Shown: positions 13,801 to 26,200 of the stretch, piece after piece
Layout: each line of letters opens with the position of its first letter
Numbering within the stretch: the first letter of the stretch is position 1
DNA from: Dastarcus helophoroides
Lineage: Eukaryota; Arthropoda; Insecta; Coleoptera; Bothrideridae
Assembly: GCA_028583605.1 (NCBI GenBank)
Contig: CM053329.1
Span: 2,170,001-2,234,000 of the forward strand
Length of the DNA stretch: 64,000 nt
Direction: 5' to 3'
Notes under the pieces: generated by a model
Databases searched by the model: none
Told to the model about the DNA's origin: nothing
The model's input: only the letters and a program-made list of their open reading frames with translations
Translations under genes and position numbers: made by a program

Positions 13801-14154
13801 CTTGGTTTTTTGTGCAAAATATGTTTTATCGATAGCACATGGCTCGTTTAAACTGTATGGCAAATACCAGAATGCCGGATTTCCTCTATATTTATCAAAC
13901 AGAAAAGGCCATTTGGTAGCTTCGAAATAGGTCTTTTCATCAAAAACTAATTTAATTTCATCTGCCAAGTTCATAAGTAAGTTGCCTGGTTCTCTCTTTA
14001 AGCGCCTGCCTAATTGAGCATAAATGTTTTTCCGCCTTTTCATCCATGTTTCGTAATGTTCCAAACTTCTCTCTTCTCCACCTTCAGGTTCACATACAAG
14101 CTTGGTATTTTTTTGAAACTCATTCGATAGAGTACTATCAGTGACAGATGGCAT
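4893..14154 (-). CDS. MYCBPAP: MYCBP-associated protein (MYCBPAP) homologue, 4 exons
   Basis: Assembled exons (minus strand) are 14154-13712, 8291-7873, 6400-6126 and 6074-4893. All junctions are GT-AG and phases agree, giving 772 residues. Exon 1 has the family's N-terminal region (around YETWMKRRKNIYAQLGRRL and GNLLMN). Exons 2-3 carry an Ig-like/ASH-type beta domain (about residues 215-370; GMCFGDTVPLV, FFFNKNE, FPIWFRP). Exon 4 is the long C-terminal part, with a lysine/serine-rich low-complexity insert and a helical tail. Known MYCBPAP proteins bind MYCBP (AMY-1) and are linked to the sperm flagellum and ciliary central apparatus; that role here is inferred. Intron 1 is 5.4 kb and hosts a LINE and an inverted-repeat element. 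The C-terminus is least certain: a good donor (GTAGGC) at 4937 could skip the final 15 residues. Human MYCBPAP is somewhat longer. Confidence 0.85.
7632..7696. repeat. (ATT)n microsatellite in MYCBPAP intron 2
   Basis: Interrupted ATT trinucleotide run inside the 1.47-kb intron 6401-7872. The rest of that intron has no exon-like sequence. A short hairpin (CTCCGAC/GTCGGGAG) lies near 6510. Confidence 0.7.
8541..10885 (+). mobile_element. 5'-truncated CR1/Jockey-like LINE, decayed
   Basis: Inserted in MYCBPAP intron 1, opposite to the host gene. Reading begins within the region between endonuclease and reverse transcriptase (FDKHAPIRE near 8628) and continues through RT motifs: a DFSKAFDT-type motif near 9450, GVPQGSVLGPLLF at about 9618-9660 and FADDTQVY at about 9712. 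The frame is the same from 8605 to 10023 except for a TGA at 9238. A shift near 10000 and further stops (about 10203, 10388) break the C-terminal part (NSVPKELLT near 10490). The 3' end is an ATT-rich tail at about 10842-10885. The endonuclease domain is absent, as expected after incomplete reverse transcription. Not functional. Clade is judged only from RT motifs. Confidence 0.85.
10886..11455. repeat. AT-rich degenerate quasi-repeat block in intron
   Basis: Pyrimidine-rich orientation of the AAATTTCGAC-type quasi-repeat. No exon or transposon gene is visible. Confidence 0.5.
11462..12440. mobile_element. Inverted-repeat element (about 980 bp) in MYCBPAP intron 1
   Basis: Arms of about 330 bp (11462-11790 and 12115-12440) are reverse complements with substitutions. 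Examples are TATATCGGGTGATC against GATCCTGTTACACCTGATATA, the GACATTTCATAAGTACATCA word against its inverse near 11535, and the GGTCCCATTTTATTTTTC/GAAACCAAAAAAAAAG pair. The spacer of about 330 bp holds a small palindrome (ACCATAGTACCATTATGGT) near 12000. No transposase is present. It resembles a non-autonomous foldback/MITE; target duplication was not resolved. Confidence 0.7.
12441..13711. other. Intron remainder, nothing recognised
   Basis: AT-rich intronic sequence between the inverted-repeat element and MYCBPAP exon 1. The short ORF at 12787-13068 (minus) has no recognisable domain and is not supported as an exon. Confidence 0.4.
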
Positions 14155-14241
14155 TTTGACAATAAATGTGTCAAAATCTCAGTTTGAGTTCACTATCTCT
14201 TTTGACAATGTTTTAATGACCCAAAATTTTAGTGATGCAAT
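14155..14241. promoter_or_regulatory. Candidate bidirectional promoter, MYCBPAP / carbonic anhydrase
   Basis: Only 87 bp separate the two divergent start codons. The interval has three copies of the octamer TTTTGACA: 14154-14161 and 14200-14207 on the plus strand and 14169-14176 as its reverse complement TGTCAAAA; the first two form an inverted pair. No TATA box is evident. Both 5' UTRs and the promoter must fit here or overlap the neighbouring genes, unless there are upstream non-coding exons. The regulatory role is inference. Confidence 0.55.
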
Positions 14242-17200
14242 ATGGCAGAGGAAGGTAAAGTTATTTTATCATTTTTAGATTATTCTCGAGATCATTTAAA
14301 TTGAAGAATAAAAATCTGTAACATATTTTCTTTCTATAAGAAGCAGAACAGGAAGAAGAGGACCTGCCTTTTTTCACTAAATTTGCAAATCTGGAAGGAA
14401 ATTTTAAGTCACCTATTGATATAAACATTGCATTTGCTACTGCAATCGAATTTCCTCCGTTGGAGTGGATCCATTTTGAAGACACTCCAAAAAAGATAAA
14501 ACTTATAAATACAGGCCTAACAGGTAATTAATATAATTGCTTACTATATAAACATACGACAACAATTGACAAAATTATTAATGCTTTTTGTCATCACCTC
14601 TGTAAGTTTCAATAACTTATTGAACCAAAAAATCAATATAGAAACCGATTGGAATTAGATTTATTGCCTTCGATAACTAAGCAAGCTGATCCGGAAAAGA
14701 TTAAACTACTGTAAATGATTAACTGCTGCTCTGTTTCCAATTGTAGTGAATTCATAAAATATTATTTCTTTTTTTATATTACAAGATAAAAAATTCCAAT
14801 ATTTTAGTAGTTTTATTAAAATTAAACAACTTCTACTTCATTTTGCAGCTTCACGTCCAGAGTTCGAAATTTCTAAAACAAAATATTTTCGATTTTAAAG
14901 TGAAAATGTGACCCAATAATGAGTAAAATATAAATTTTAATCCTAAGGTAAAAAATTTGGAACAACTCCAAAACAAGAAAACTATTCTTCATGGTGGACT
15001 CTTATTGGTCGGAAACATAATGTTTATTAATTTTATTTATCATTTCTACCACCCAGTTTGGAAATATTTTATATTTTATTAATGTTTGTTGACACCACAA
15101 GACCTCAAGAAACAACTACTCAGAGGGCCAATACCCCTTCCGGCATTGCACCACACTTGTGAATCGAACTTGGACGCTCTTGATGATTACTGTTTCTAAC
15201 CGCCGAAATTTCTTCAGCTAAGGTGGTAGACTGGAACTTTCAGTCGTCCGAGGTAGTACCACTCCACGTATCACTAGGAGGCGGTGAAATGATGCTTACA
15301 TTATGTTTCTGTCTCTGACACGTGAGTCGGTTTCTACTATTCTTCTTTCCTCATCCTGTACTTTTCCTTATTTCCTTTTTTCATCTACTCTGATTTTTTC
15401 TTCTAATTATTAAAAACAAAGATGATGGATTCTCTTCGTGCAAAAAATTCCGGACGTAAACTACCCTCCCGTTCGGATGTCCGGGTGGAGGGTGTACAAG
15501 GGAATCCAAAATCGACGAAAAATTTTAATGTACCACGGGCCAAGTTTCTTTCAAACAATTCATTCAAAATTCAATTCTGTAACATTCGGGGTCTAAACTC
15601 AAATCTAAACTAGGTTCATTAACACCTTCAAAATGAAAGACCCCATATGCGGTCCCTGACAGAAACCCAAGTCTCCCCATCCATCAATACAGTCCATTTG
15701 CTTTGCCCTAACTACGACTTGCACACAAAATTTCGACACAAGAGGGGAATTTGTACTTTTACGCGAACCGACCTGTCCTGTCAACGAGAAGAAGCATTGG
15801 AATCTGCTGATCATGATGTGATTTGGCTGAAAATCTGCTCCAAAAACAAAGTAATATTCATTTGTTCACTTTATTTGTCTCCAAACGATCCCTCATACAG
15901 ACAGCTCTTCTCTTATCTCTCCGTCATCTTTGACCACCTACAGACGAATTATCCAAAAGCTGAGGTTGTCTTTCTCGGTGACTTCAACGTACGCAACATC
16001 CCCTAGGTTAAGATTATCTTCCGGAACTGACGACGCGGGAAGGGTGGCAGAGGCTTTTGCCATCACTTGTGAACTATCGCAATTAGTTGAGGAACCAACA
16101 AGAATTTCTGATGTAGATACCCATCAACCTAATCCTACTTGACCTTTTCCTTACAAATTCACCTAAATTCGTATGAAATCTCTGTGACATCACCGCTTGG
16201 AAATTCGGATCACAAGCTTGTAGCAGCCTCTCGCTCGCTTCATATTACCACCTCCTTCCCAGACGCAGTCCCGTAGGGTTTGACACTTTAACGTCTGCAA
16301 ACTGGGAAGAATTAAGAGACTTCTTTGCATCTTTCCCATGGCAAGAAGTCTGCTTTAACTCAGACAACCCTTCCTTAGTCGCCGAATCTATCACGGAAAC
16401 TATCCTGGTTGGTATGGAATGCTCAATTCCCCACTCCCAAAAGAAGTCTGCCTTCAGTAAATCTTGGTTCAGTAAAAATTGTGCTCGGGCTGTCTTCTGC
16501 AAATATCGCGCATATCGTCGTTGGCGAAATAATCCCTCAGCCGAGACTCTGTCCATATGTGTAGATGCACGAAATCCTTGTAAACGGGTTATTGACGAGG
16601 CAAAAAGGGATTTCGATCGTAAAATGCGCCAAAGGCTTATTCAACTATCCGAACCGGTTTCAGGTCCTTTTGGGGATTTGCAAAGTCGATTGGAAAGAAT
16701 TTTACACCTTCAAATTTTCCAGCTTTACTCGATGAAAATAGCAATATTGCTACTACCTCTAAGGAAGAGGCTGACATGTTAGCCCTAATGTTTGCTGAAA
16801 ATTCCAATCTTGATTCTCGAAACGCAGAATCCTCCTATTCTTCCTAAGGTTGGCACTTCGATGCCTGAAGTTTTTTTCAGACAACGCACAATCAGGAAGG
16901 TTCTCCTTGAGCTCGACACCTCGAAAGCTTCTGGCCTTAGCTGGTATTCCGCTATTGTTCTTAAGAAGTGCGCCCCAGAGTTGACTCCTATCCTAAGCAA
17001 ATTGTTCACACTCTCTTACAACAAAGGTGTATTTTCCAATATCTGGGAATCTGCTAGAGTGCAGCCTGTCCCTAAAAAGGGAAAAAGGAATCTGACTAAC
17101 AACTACCGCTCTATATTTTTGTTACCCCTTATATCTAAAGTGATGGAAAAGGTTATCAACATCGAGATTCTCAAATATCTGGAGGAAAATAGAATTATCT

Positions 17201-20200
17201 CCGACAGGCAATACGGTTTTAGACAACAACGTTCCACTGGCGATCTACTGGCATATGTTACTCATATCTGTACCTCAGCTATGGAAAAACGTGGTGAGGC
17301 TAGGATTGTGGCATTGGATATCTCAAAGGTTTTCAACAGAGTCTGGCACCGATCTCTTCCCGCCAAATTAACATCTTATGGTCTTCCTCCTGGACTCTGA
17401 CATTTGATATCCAATTTTCTCGCTGACAGATCTCTTCAGGTCGTCGTCGATGGCATCTTATCCGAGACATTTGCGATTAACTCAGGGGTTTGTTCTGTCT
17501 CCAACTCTATTTCTGTTACACATAAACGATCTCTTAGCTTCAACTTCCAATCCTATATACAGCTACGCAGATGATAGTAACTTTGTGTCATCTTTTTTCT
17601 GCGACAAACCATTATCTATTGCTGCTTTAGATCGACTAAGGGAACAGCAGATACAGATGATTAATCGGGATCTCGAGATTATTCTGTAATGGGGTAAGAA
17701 CAATTTGGTCGACTTCAACGCTTCAAAAACTCAGGCCGCGGTTTTCTCTAAGAAAACATCAAAGGATAATACAACACACATACTAATGGATGGTAAAATC
17801 CTTCCGATGGGATCTAATTTATCTATCCTAGAAGTGAATGCGAGCACTAACTTCTCTTAGGACAATCATGTGCGCGCCATTGCCAAATCTGCCTCTCAGA
17901 AGCTAGGCTTTTTTTTAGAGCTAAAAAGTACTTCACATCTCATCAGCTATTAACACTATACAAAGCTCAAATTAGGCCAACACTAGAATACTGTTCTCAT
18001 GTTTGGAGTTCAGCCCCAAAACACACTTTAGCTCTCTTGGATTCATTTCAAGGAAGAGCGATTCGCCTAATTGATGATGAGTCTGACCGATTCTCTCGAA
18101 ACACTAGAGCACAGATGTATGGTTGGTGACTTGTCTCTTTTCTACAAATACTATCATGGAAGATGCTCGCAGAAACTAATAAGGTTGATCCCCTCAAGGG
18201 CAAGATTCTGGAGGAGTACTAGACAGTCGGAGACAGCAAATTCCTGTGCGGTCCAGCTTGACACAGTGAGGATTTCAGTCTACGGAGACTCTTTTTTCTA
18301 TAGAACTTCCAAGTTGTGCAACTTGTTACCGAAAGGAATTTTCCCCAAAAATTACAACCTATCCTTATTTAAAAAGGGGGCTCATCGCCATCTATCTCTG
18401 TTTCCGCATCCTACTTGCAGTGCTTTGAAAGCATAATGGGGTTACCCTTTGCGAGTGGATTAAACTTTAAAAAAAAAGTTAGAAGCCCCCACCATTTGCG
18501 GAGTTCGTTCGTTACGTTAAAGGAATAGGTTTATTCTTCATGAAGAACGGAACGAACGGACTCCGCAAATGGTGAGAACTTCTAACTACTAAGCTGAAGA
18601 AATGTCGGCGGTTAGAAACAGTAGTCACTAAGAGCATGTAAGTTCGACCCACAAGTGTAGTTCAATGCCGGAAGGGGTATTAGCCCTCGGAGTAGTTGTT
18701 TCTTATGAATCGGGCTTCAAATATTTAAATTTTGACCACCGTAAATGATTCATGTTAAAATTTTTTTTATATTTTAAAATTTTTTATTTTCATGTATTTC
18801 TTCCTCATTGTTATGCACTGCTAACGAGCTTAAATGAGAGCAAAACATCGATGTCCAGTGCTACAACCTCTTTTTTATATTTTCGTAATTTATTAAAAAA
18901 ACAATTTGTTTTTCATATCTAATTTTGGTCTTCTATTTTTCAATTTTTCCTATTCTATGTAAAATAAACTAACCTATTTTTTGTCAACTGTCATAAGGTG
19001 ACGTTTTAAATAAATTTAGATATCACGTGGTCATATTTCAAAAACTGTTTTAGAATGTTGTCAACAAACAATAAAAATTTATATATTTCCAAACTGGGTC
19101 GTAGAAATGTTAAATAAAATTAATAAACATATTTTTAAATTCTGAGGCTTCAAAAATTTTTGTAAGAAATTAACATTTCAGAAAAAAATCGATTTTAAAA
19201 AGTTCATGTTTAAACTAGAAATTTATTTTCAGATATTATTTTTAATAATTTTAATTTTTGTTGCAAAATTTTCACTTAGAGGTTTCAACCTTTTTTTGAC
19301 TAAATTGTAGATTAAATTTCGATTAATTGAAAGAGAGTTCCGAGCTTAAAACTCAAAATTTATCTAAAAAAAAATTTTTAAGTGTCACTTTAATTTTGAC
19401 ACTTAATCTCGAATATTCGTTTTTTTTCTTCTGGAAATAACATTTAAAACGTCAACATTTCTAGAAAATATTGGATTGTTTATAGCTTTAGTTTATTTTG
19501 TAATTTTTTTATTAGAAGACCTTCTTTTTATATTATTATTATTTATATAACTTTTCTAAAAATTATAGCTTTTTTTATCGCCATCTCAACTTGAATCTAT
19601 TATTTTCGAATTTTTCCGAAATATTCAGAAATCAAACTCAAAGAAACCGAAAATTAGAGGTTTAAAGAGCCAATATTTAAAAGACTTGTAATATTGGTAC
19701 CATAGAATGAGGTTTCTTTGATTCGCATGGTTGCTTTGATAAAAACTTTATTTGATTTTCAAATTCAAATTACTTAATTTTTAAACCGAATGGAAAATAT
19801 TTTTTTACGATTATCAAGACGAAATATTAGTTATTCACATAACTCAGTCTCATCAAAATAAGACAAGTTGCGGAGTGAAAAAAAATAAAAAAATATAAGT
19901 AGTGTTTTTTTAGAGATTTTGTACTTTTGAATAACTTCAGCATTAACAAGTCAGGTATTGTGATTTTTTAAGAAAGTTACCTTAACCGATGCTTATTGTG
20001 CTACACCATTTTAGTTTATTTAATGGTGTAACAGTATAAACATATTTTATAATCGTCTCTGTTTTCGATGGGGTGACTTTGATCGCTGATGGGGTAAGAT
20101 TGATCAACTATCACTGTCACTCCACTAACTTTTTTGTTGATTTGAAAATATCTGACATGAATTTTTAATCTGTTTTTCATATCGCCATACCTAGAACTTA

Positions 20201-23200
20201 TCAGAAAAATTTAGGTTCACAAGTTTACGAAATTACAGCGACGAAGCTTTGGAAAAAGCGATAGCGGTTCATTGAAATTAGTACACTCTGTGGTACAATA
20301 ATTAATAAGTACCACGGAAAGTATCCAAAAAAGAAAGCCTCAGCTCAACCAATTTACTCGGAAACCGAATAAAATTCTGTAATAAAAAATCTGTAGCAAA
20401 GTGTGCTGAATAGGGTTTCCGTTCAGTATTATGGACTTGCGCGAGCTTGGTAAAACCTTTCTTCTTCTTTTTATACCAAAGTCTATTGAAAGAAATAATT
20501 GCAGAAAATTTCTATTTCATACTAATATATGTATAGCACTATAATTTCATCTTTTCTTTTTCTAATTCGTTAGTAAAGATATTTTAGGTAGAATTTTTTT
20601 ATTTTGTTTTGAGTAACCTCAAACCATAAAAATTCTTATAGCTTCCACGGTACTTGAAAAAAAGATGATAATAAAATGAAATTAAAAATTCAGGTTTAAA
20701 CTAGGATTTTGATAGGTTTGGGAATTGAAAAATAATTCAAAATTTTTAATAAAAATAAAAATATTCAAGAAAAAAGTAAAAATTTAGAAAAAAAATGCTA
20801 ATTTGAATTTCTAATCTCAAAGCTCCTCGCTTTGTAAAAAAACATGACATCAACAGTTGAAGGAAATATTCGGGTTTGAGTTTAACCCGGAGGTTTATAG
20901 AAAAAATTAAACTTTCTAAATTAAACATTTGTGTGAAAAAAGGATATTGTTGGAAATAAAAGAACATTGAACTGAAAAACTCGTACTTTCAAAGTTGACA
21001 TCTTGAGAAATAAAACTAAAATTGAAAAAACTCAAAATTCGAAGGTAAACATCCAAAAATTGAAATTAATTTTTTTGAAAGAAGTTACCATTTCAGGTTT
21101 ACTCCTAAAATGTTCACCCTATTTTCAATGTCTCGAGATTAATACTAAAATATAAGAATATTGTAATATTTAGTGAAATTTATACTTTAATATTCAAAAT
21201 TTGAAAAACTAAAAGTATAAAGATTTCAACCAAAATGTGAAGAAAACATTTGACTATACCTTATCTATACTTGAAAAGCACTCGATCTGTTTTGGAATAC
21301 AGTAGAAGTTCAGCCAGCTTTGAGAAACAAAAATCATTTTATTAAATCGGATTTTCCGGCATTAAAAACAAGTCTCCAGTTTAGAGTTTTATGTCTGACG
21401 AATAAAGATTGAAGATCTTTAAAGAAAGATGATAAAACAGCAAAATACTGTTGCGCGTTGTCGGTTTGAAATTAAAACTACGTGAATTGTAACCACTCCA
21501 CTTTATTTCCAAACTGATCTCGGAACACTACAGTTGTAATTCACTTAACTGACCAACTAATTAACTCACTTACATTGTTTAATTAACTAATTTATTAACT
21601 AACTGAGGGAAAGCCGACCGCTTATATATAGATCCCGTTCCGGTTTCTAGAAGGAATATACTCATAAGACTTATCGTTTACACAAATTTCTAGAGCGCTT
21701 ATCTGCCGTTTGATTCATTATGGCGGTCGCTTTCCCTTATCAAATTTTTCTAGAAAAATTCTTTATTAAATTCTATAATTACATTTTGGTACACTTCGCC
21801 ACTAATTTGCCCAGTCTGTTGAGGTGTACCACTTTCATCTTGGTCCTGGGGCTACGCTGGATCCTGTATACCAAGTCGTTGATCCTCTTTAGCACTTTGA
21901 ATGGCATTTCCCAAGATGACGTAATCTCCGGCGAAACTCTTTCCACCGCTGAGGGTTGTATAGCCATACCAATTCGCCCTCACTGAAACCACGTTGGTTG
22001 GCGTTTACGTCATATCCTGTCTTCATCCGGTCCGTCGCCAAGTTGATCTTCGTCCACACCAGAGCATCTGTCTCCAATATCGCTTCCCTCAAGCCGTCTA
22101 CGAATCTCATCGTCTCCTTGGAGGTCTGCTTTGGTAATCCAAACACCAAGTTACACGGAAGCCGCAATTCCCTTCCGAAGATCGCTTTTGCCGGAGTCTG
22201 ATCCGTAGTTTCATGCGTTGCCGCGCCATTAAAAACAGTGGTAGGTCTCAGTCTGTCTGATGCTTGGAAACGACCTTCGAAAGATGTTTCTTCAAGATCC
22301 TGTTAAATCTTTCCACCATTCCATCAGACTATGGATGAAAAGGCGTCGTTTGAGTTTTCTTTATTCCAAGAAGACGGCACACCTCCTGGAAGACCCCCGA
22401 TTCGAAGTTTCTTCCTTGGTCCGAGTGTAGTTCCAAGAGAACACAAACCAAATCCACAGATCAAGTTGTTCACAAGAACCCTTGCGATTGTGGTAGCTTC
22501 CTGGTTTGGCATGGCGTAAGCTTCAGGCCATTTAATGAAATAATCCATAGAATATACTTGTTTCCATTGTCTGACGCTGAAATTGGTCCTATTATATCGG
22601 TTGCAATTTTCTCAAATGGAACTCTCACATTATACTGCTTTAGGGCCCCTTTGGTTCTTGTACGAAGACCCTCGAATGCAGCGCAGGTGACACATTTCCG
22701 ATACCACCGCTCGACGTTTCTCCCTGCAGTTAACTCAATAGAATCGTTTCCGAATCTTCTCTAGGTTCTTGTTTACCCCTAGATGTCCACCAGAGATCTC
22801 ATTGTACACCTCCCCCAAAACCTGTGGAATCTCCTCCTGAGGCATCACCAACTGCAAGTTGACCCGCTTTCCATCCACGCTTTCCCATGCCCTCTTCAGC
22901 GCCCCATCATCTACCTGAAGGGATTTCCATCGGGCCCACAAATACTTAAGAGCTGGACTTCTGTCGGAAACTTATTGCCATTCGGGTCTATCTCCACCTT
23001 CTTTCCATTCCAATATGGGTCCGATATCAGCATCGCTCTTCTGTAGCTCCCAAAGATCTTCAAGAGTCCACCCATGTTCTGGCTGGACGGACATGACCCT
23101 TATGTCCACCATGTCCTCATGGTCCTCAACTCGTCTGCAGTGTTTGCAATCCCCACAAGATCTTCTGGACGTAGCGTCAGCGTTGTTAGGCTGTCGTCTT

Positions 23201-26200
23201 GGTCGATGCATCTTAAAGTGGAGCCTTTCTAACCATCTAGCCGTCTGCCCTCTGCGTTCTTAATTCGGAGTAAACAAGAAAGCGACGAATTTTCTGTCCT
23301 GGTGAGTAATTCTTGCCCATACAAATATTTATGGAAGTGTTTCACGGCCTTCACTATCGCGAAAAGTTCTTTTCTGGTGATGCAATAGATCCTCTCCGGC
23401 TTCGGATCTTGCGGTAATATTCGATGCCTCTTCACCACCTTCAACTTGGGACAGCACAACCCCAATGCCGACGTTGCTGGCGTCTGGGTCTTACACGAAT
23501 TTCCAATTCTGCTGAGGATAAGCCAAGATAGAGCTTGTGCACAAGGCGGACTTCAGTTTTCAGAAAGCGGTATCACAATCGGGAGTCCAGACATACAGTT
23601 TTCTTCTTTCCGTTAGTCGGATGTAATGGCACAGCGATGTTGGCGAAACCTTTCACAAATCTTCTGTAATAGGTGCATAACCCCAGGTAACTCCTGAGTT
23701 CATGTATATCTTTGGGTCTTGGCCAGTCACGGATTGCTTGAGTGTTGCTGATATTTGTGTGCGGCTGATACAGTGTGGCCCTAAGAATTCTACTTTCCTT
23801 TGGAACAAAGAGCACTTCTTCGCATTCAGCTTTAAGTTAGCTTGCTTTAACCTGACGAAGACTTCTTGAAGATTCTCTAGATGTTCTTGCCTATCACGAT
23901 GACATCATCTAAGTAAACCAAGTAAGGTTTTTTAAGTGAGTCCTCGAAGTATCAGTTCTAATACACCTTCGAAAGTAGTCGGTGCGTTTCATAGTCCAAG
24001 AGGCATAACCGTGAACTAATATATTGCCCTTTCAGATAAAAAGGCAGTATTTTCTTTGTCGTCGGAATCTATGCTCACTTGACAATATTCACTTTTCAAG
24101 TCCACAGTTGATAACCAGGTGGACCCAAACAAAGTTGTTAAAATCTCATCAATCCTTGGTTGTCCTTCTTAGTGATGACGTTTAATTTCCGGTAGTCGAC
24201 ACAGAATTTTGTTCATCAGTCCTTCTTTGTAACCAAGACTACAGGTGAAGACCATGGACTATTAAACTCCTCGATGACACCATCGATGACATCTACAAAT
24301 ATATTGAAGAGTCATTTTTGCAATAGGGAGCATTACAAAACCCCTTTTTAGAGTTTTAATCTTAGTATCTGAAGAATGAAGATTAAAGATCTTTAAAAAA
24401 AGCTGATAAAACAGTAGAAGAAAAATATATTGAAGAGTGATTTTTGCACAGGGAGCATTGCGAAACCTCTTTTTAGAGCACATTATTGGCAAAATAAACA
24501 AAACTAGCCAATCTCCCTTATTTTTAAAGATACGAAAAAAATATAACAAATTAAATTGGTGTGGATGTGTGGATCTTAAAATATTTTTATTATATGGTAT
24601 TAAAAAACAATTGCATAACACAGTTCGATATATTTAACCAACATCAGTTTTTTTAGTGGAACAGCCTGTATATTTTAACACATTGAAGTTGCCCTCTTTC
24701 TTTGATGCCAATGGTGCCTAATAAGTTATAATTTTTTTTCAATTATTTTGGCAGAAGTGACGTATTTTTAACAAATAACCAACAAAGAATGAACGCCAAC
24801 ATTCAAGAATATTAAATAACGAGATAAATTATATGGCTAATAACACAGTTAGTAATCTAAAATATCATTTAGAAGTATGCCTGAACTTAAATGAAGGTCA
24901 TTTTGAGCAATTTTCTAACTTCAAAAAATTATTTTCTCGTTACGAATATATCGTGTCTGCCAAAGCGATTGATATAATTTATAAATGATACCTATCATTA
25001 AAATCAGAAAAAAAAGACTGTCAGAATATGTAAAAATGTACAGTGTTCTATTTTGAAAAAAAAAACGAATGTTTGTTAAATATATCGAAATTGGGTAATT
25101 CAATTGATTTTCTGATAGCATACCATAAAAGTATTTTGACCTTTTACATTTTTTTTCATAATTTTAAAAATAAGCGAGATAGGCTATGATCAATAACTCT
25201 CCACAATTATTTAAAGAATTTTTACTTTGCTGCTTTTTGATAAGTATCCAATTATCCGAATATAAGTTTGATGTACGAATGCCCATTAAAGGATGGACCT
25301 GCGGAGATAGTATATTCTCGAAAGAATCCTGAATCAATCAATTTTTTTGTGAAGGTAGAGACAATTTTTAACCTCAACTCGTATCCTAAACTTAGCTTTC
25401 CTAAAGTATTTTCCAAAAAGATTAAAATAGCAAAGAAAGTCATCATTTAAAAAAATTTGATTCTCTATATGTATACTGTACAGGATGATTTGTGTGCAAA
25501 AAAAGTGCAAACAAAATAAATAAAGCACGTTTTAAGTACCGCCCCTCTAGATATAGTTGCCACTGGTTAAATTGTGTTAATTAATTCTTAGATTTTTGGA
25601 AAGAGCACGAAAAGTATGTGGCAAATTTTATTAAATTATCTGTATATGTTTCACAACTATTAATTAAAAACAATAATCAGGAACTAACCTTCCGCACCCT
25701 GTAACTCGGAAACGAAGCCTTTTCCGAAATATGTTTATATAGACTTTTGGTCTTACTTTGGGCTTCAAAGTGCCAATCTAAATTTATAGTACTACTTTTA
25801 TAATCGCCTTGTATATTAAGTGTCAACTATTTTAGGAGAAGCTATCTGTGAGTCTCAGCTGTGTAAATAAGTCTCAAATAGCTTCTCTCGTGTTTCGTTT
25901 AGATTAGACACTTTTTTCCTACAATTCTCTCTGACATAAGTGTCAACTATCCTGAGAGAAGCTATCCGAGACTTATCTACACAGCTGGGAGAAGATAGCT
26001 TCTTTCAGGATAGTCGACACTTACGTCAGAGAGAAAATTTATTTTATGTCAGACAGGAATGTACGGAATAAAGTGTCTAGTGTAAATGCACCATCAGCTG
26101 TGTAAATAAGTCTCGGATAGCTTCTCTCGGGATAGTTGATACTTCCCTCAGAGAGTAATGTAAGAAATACAGGGTCTAGTGTAAACACACCCTTGTGAAA

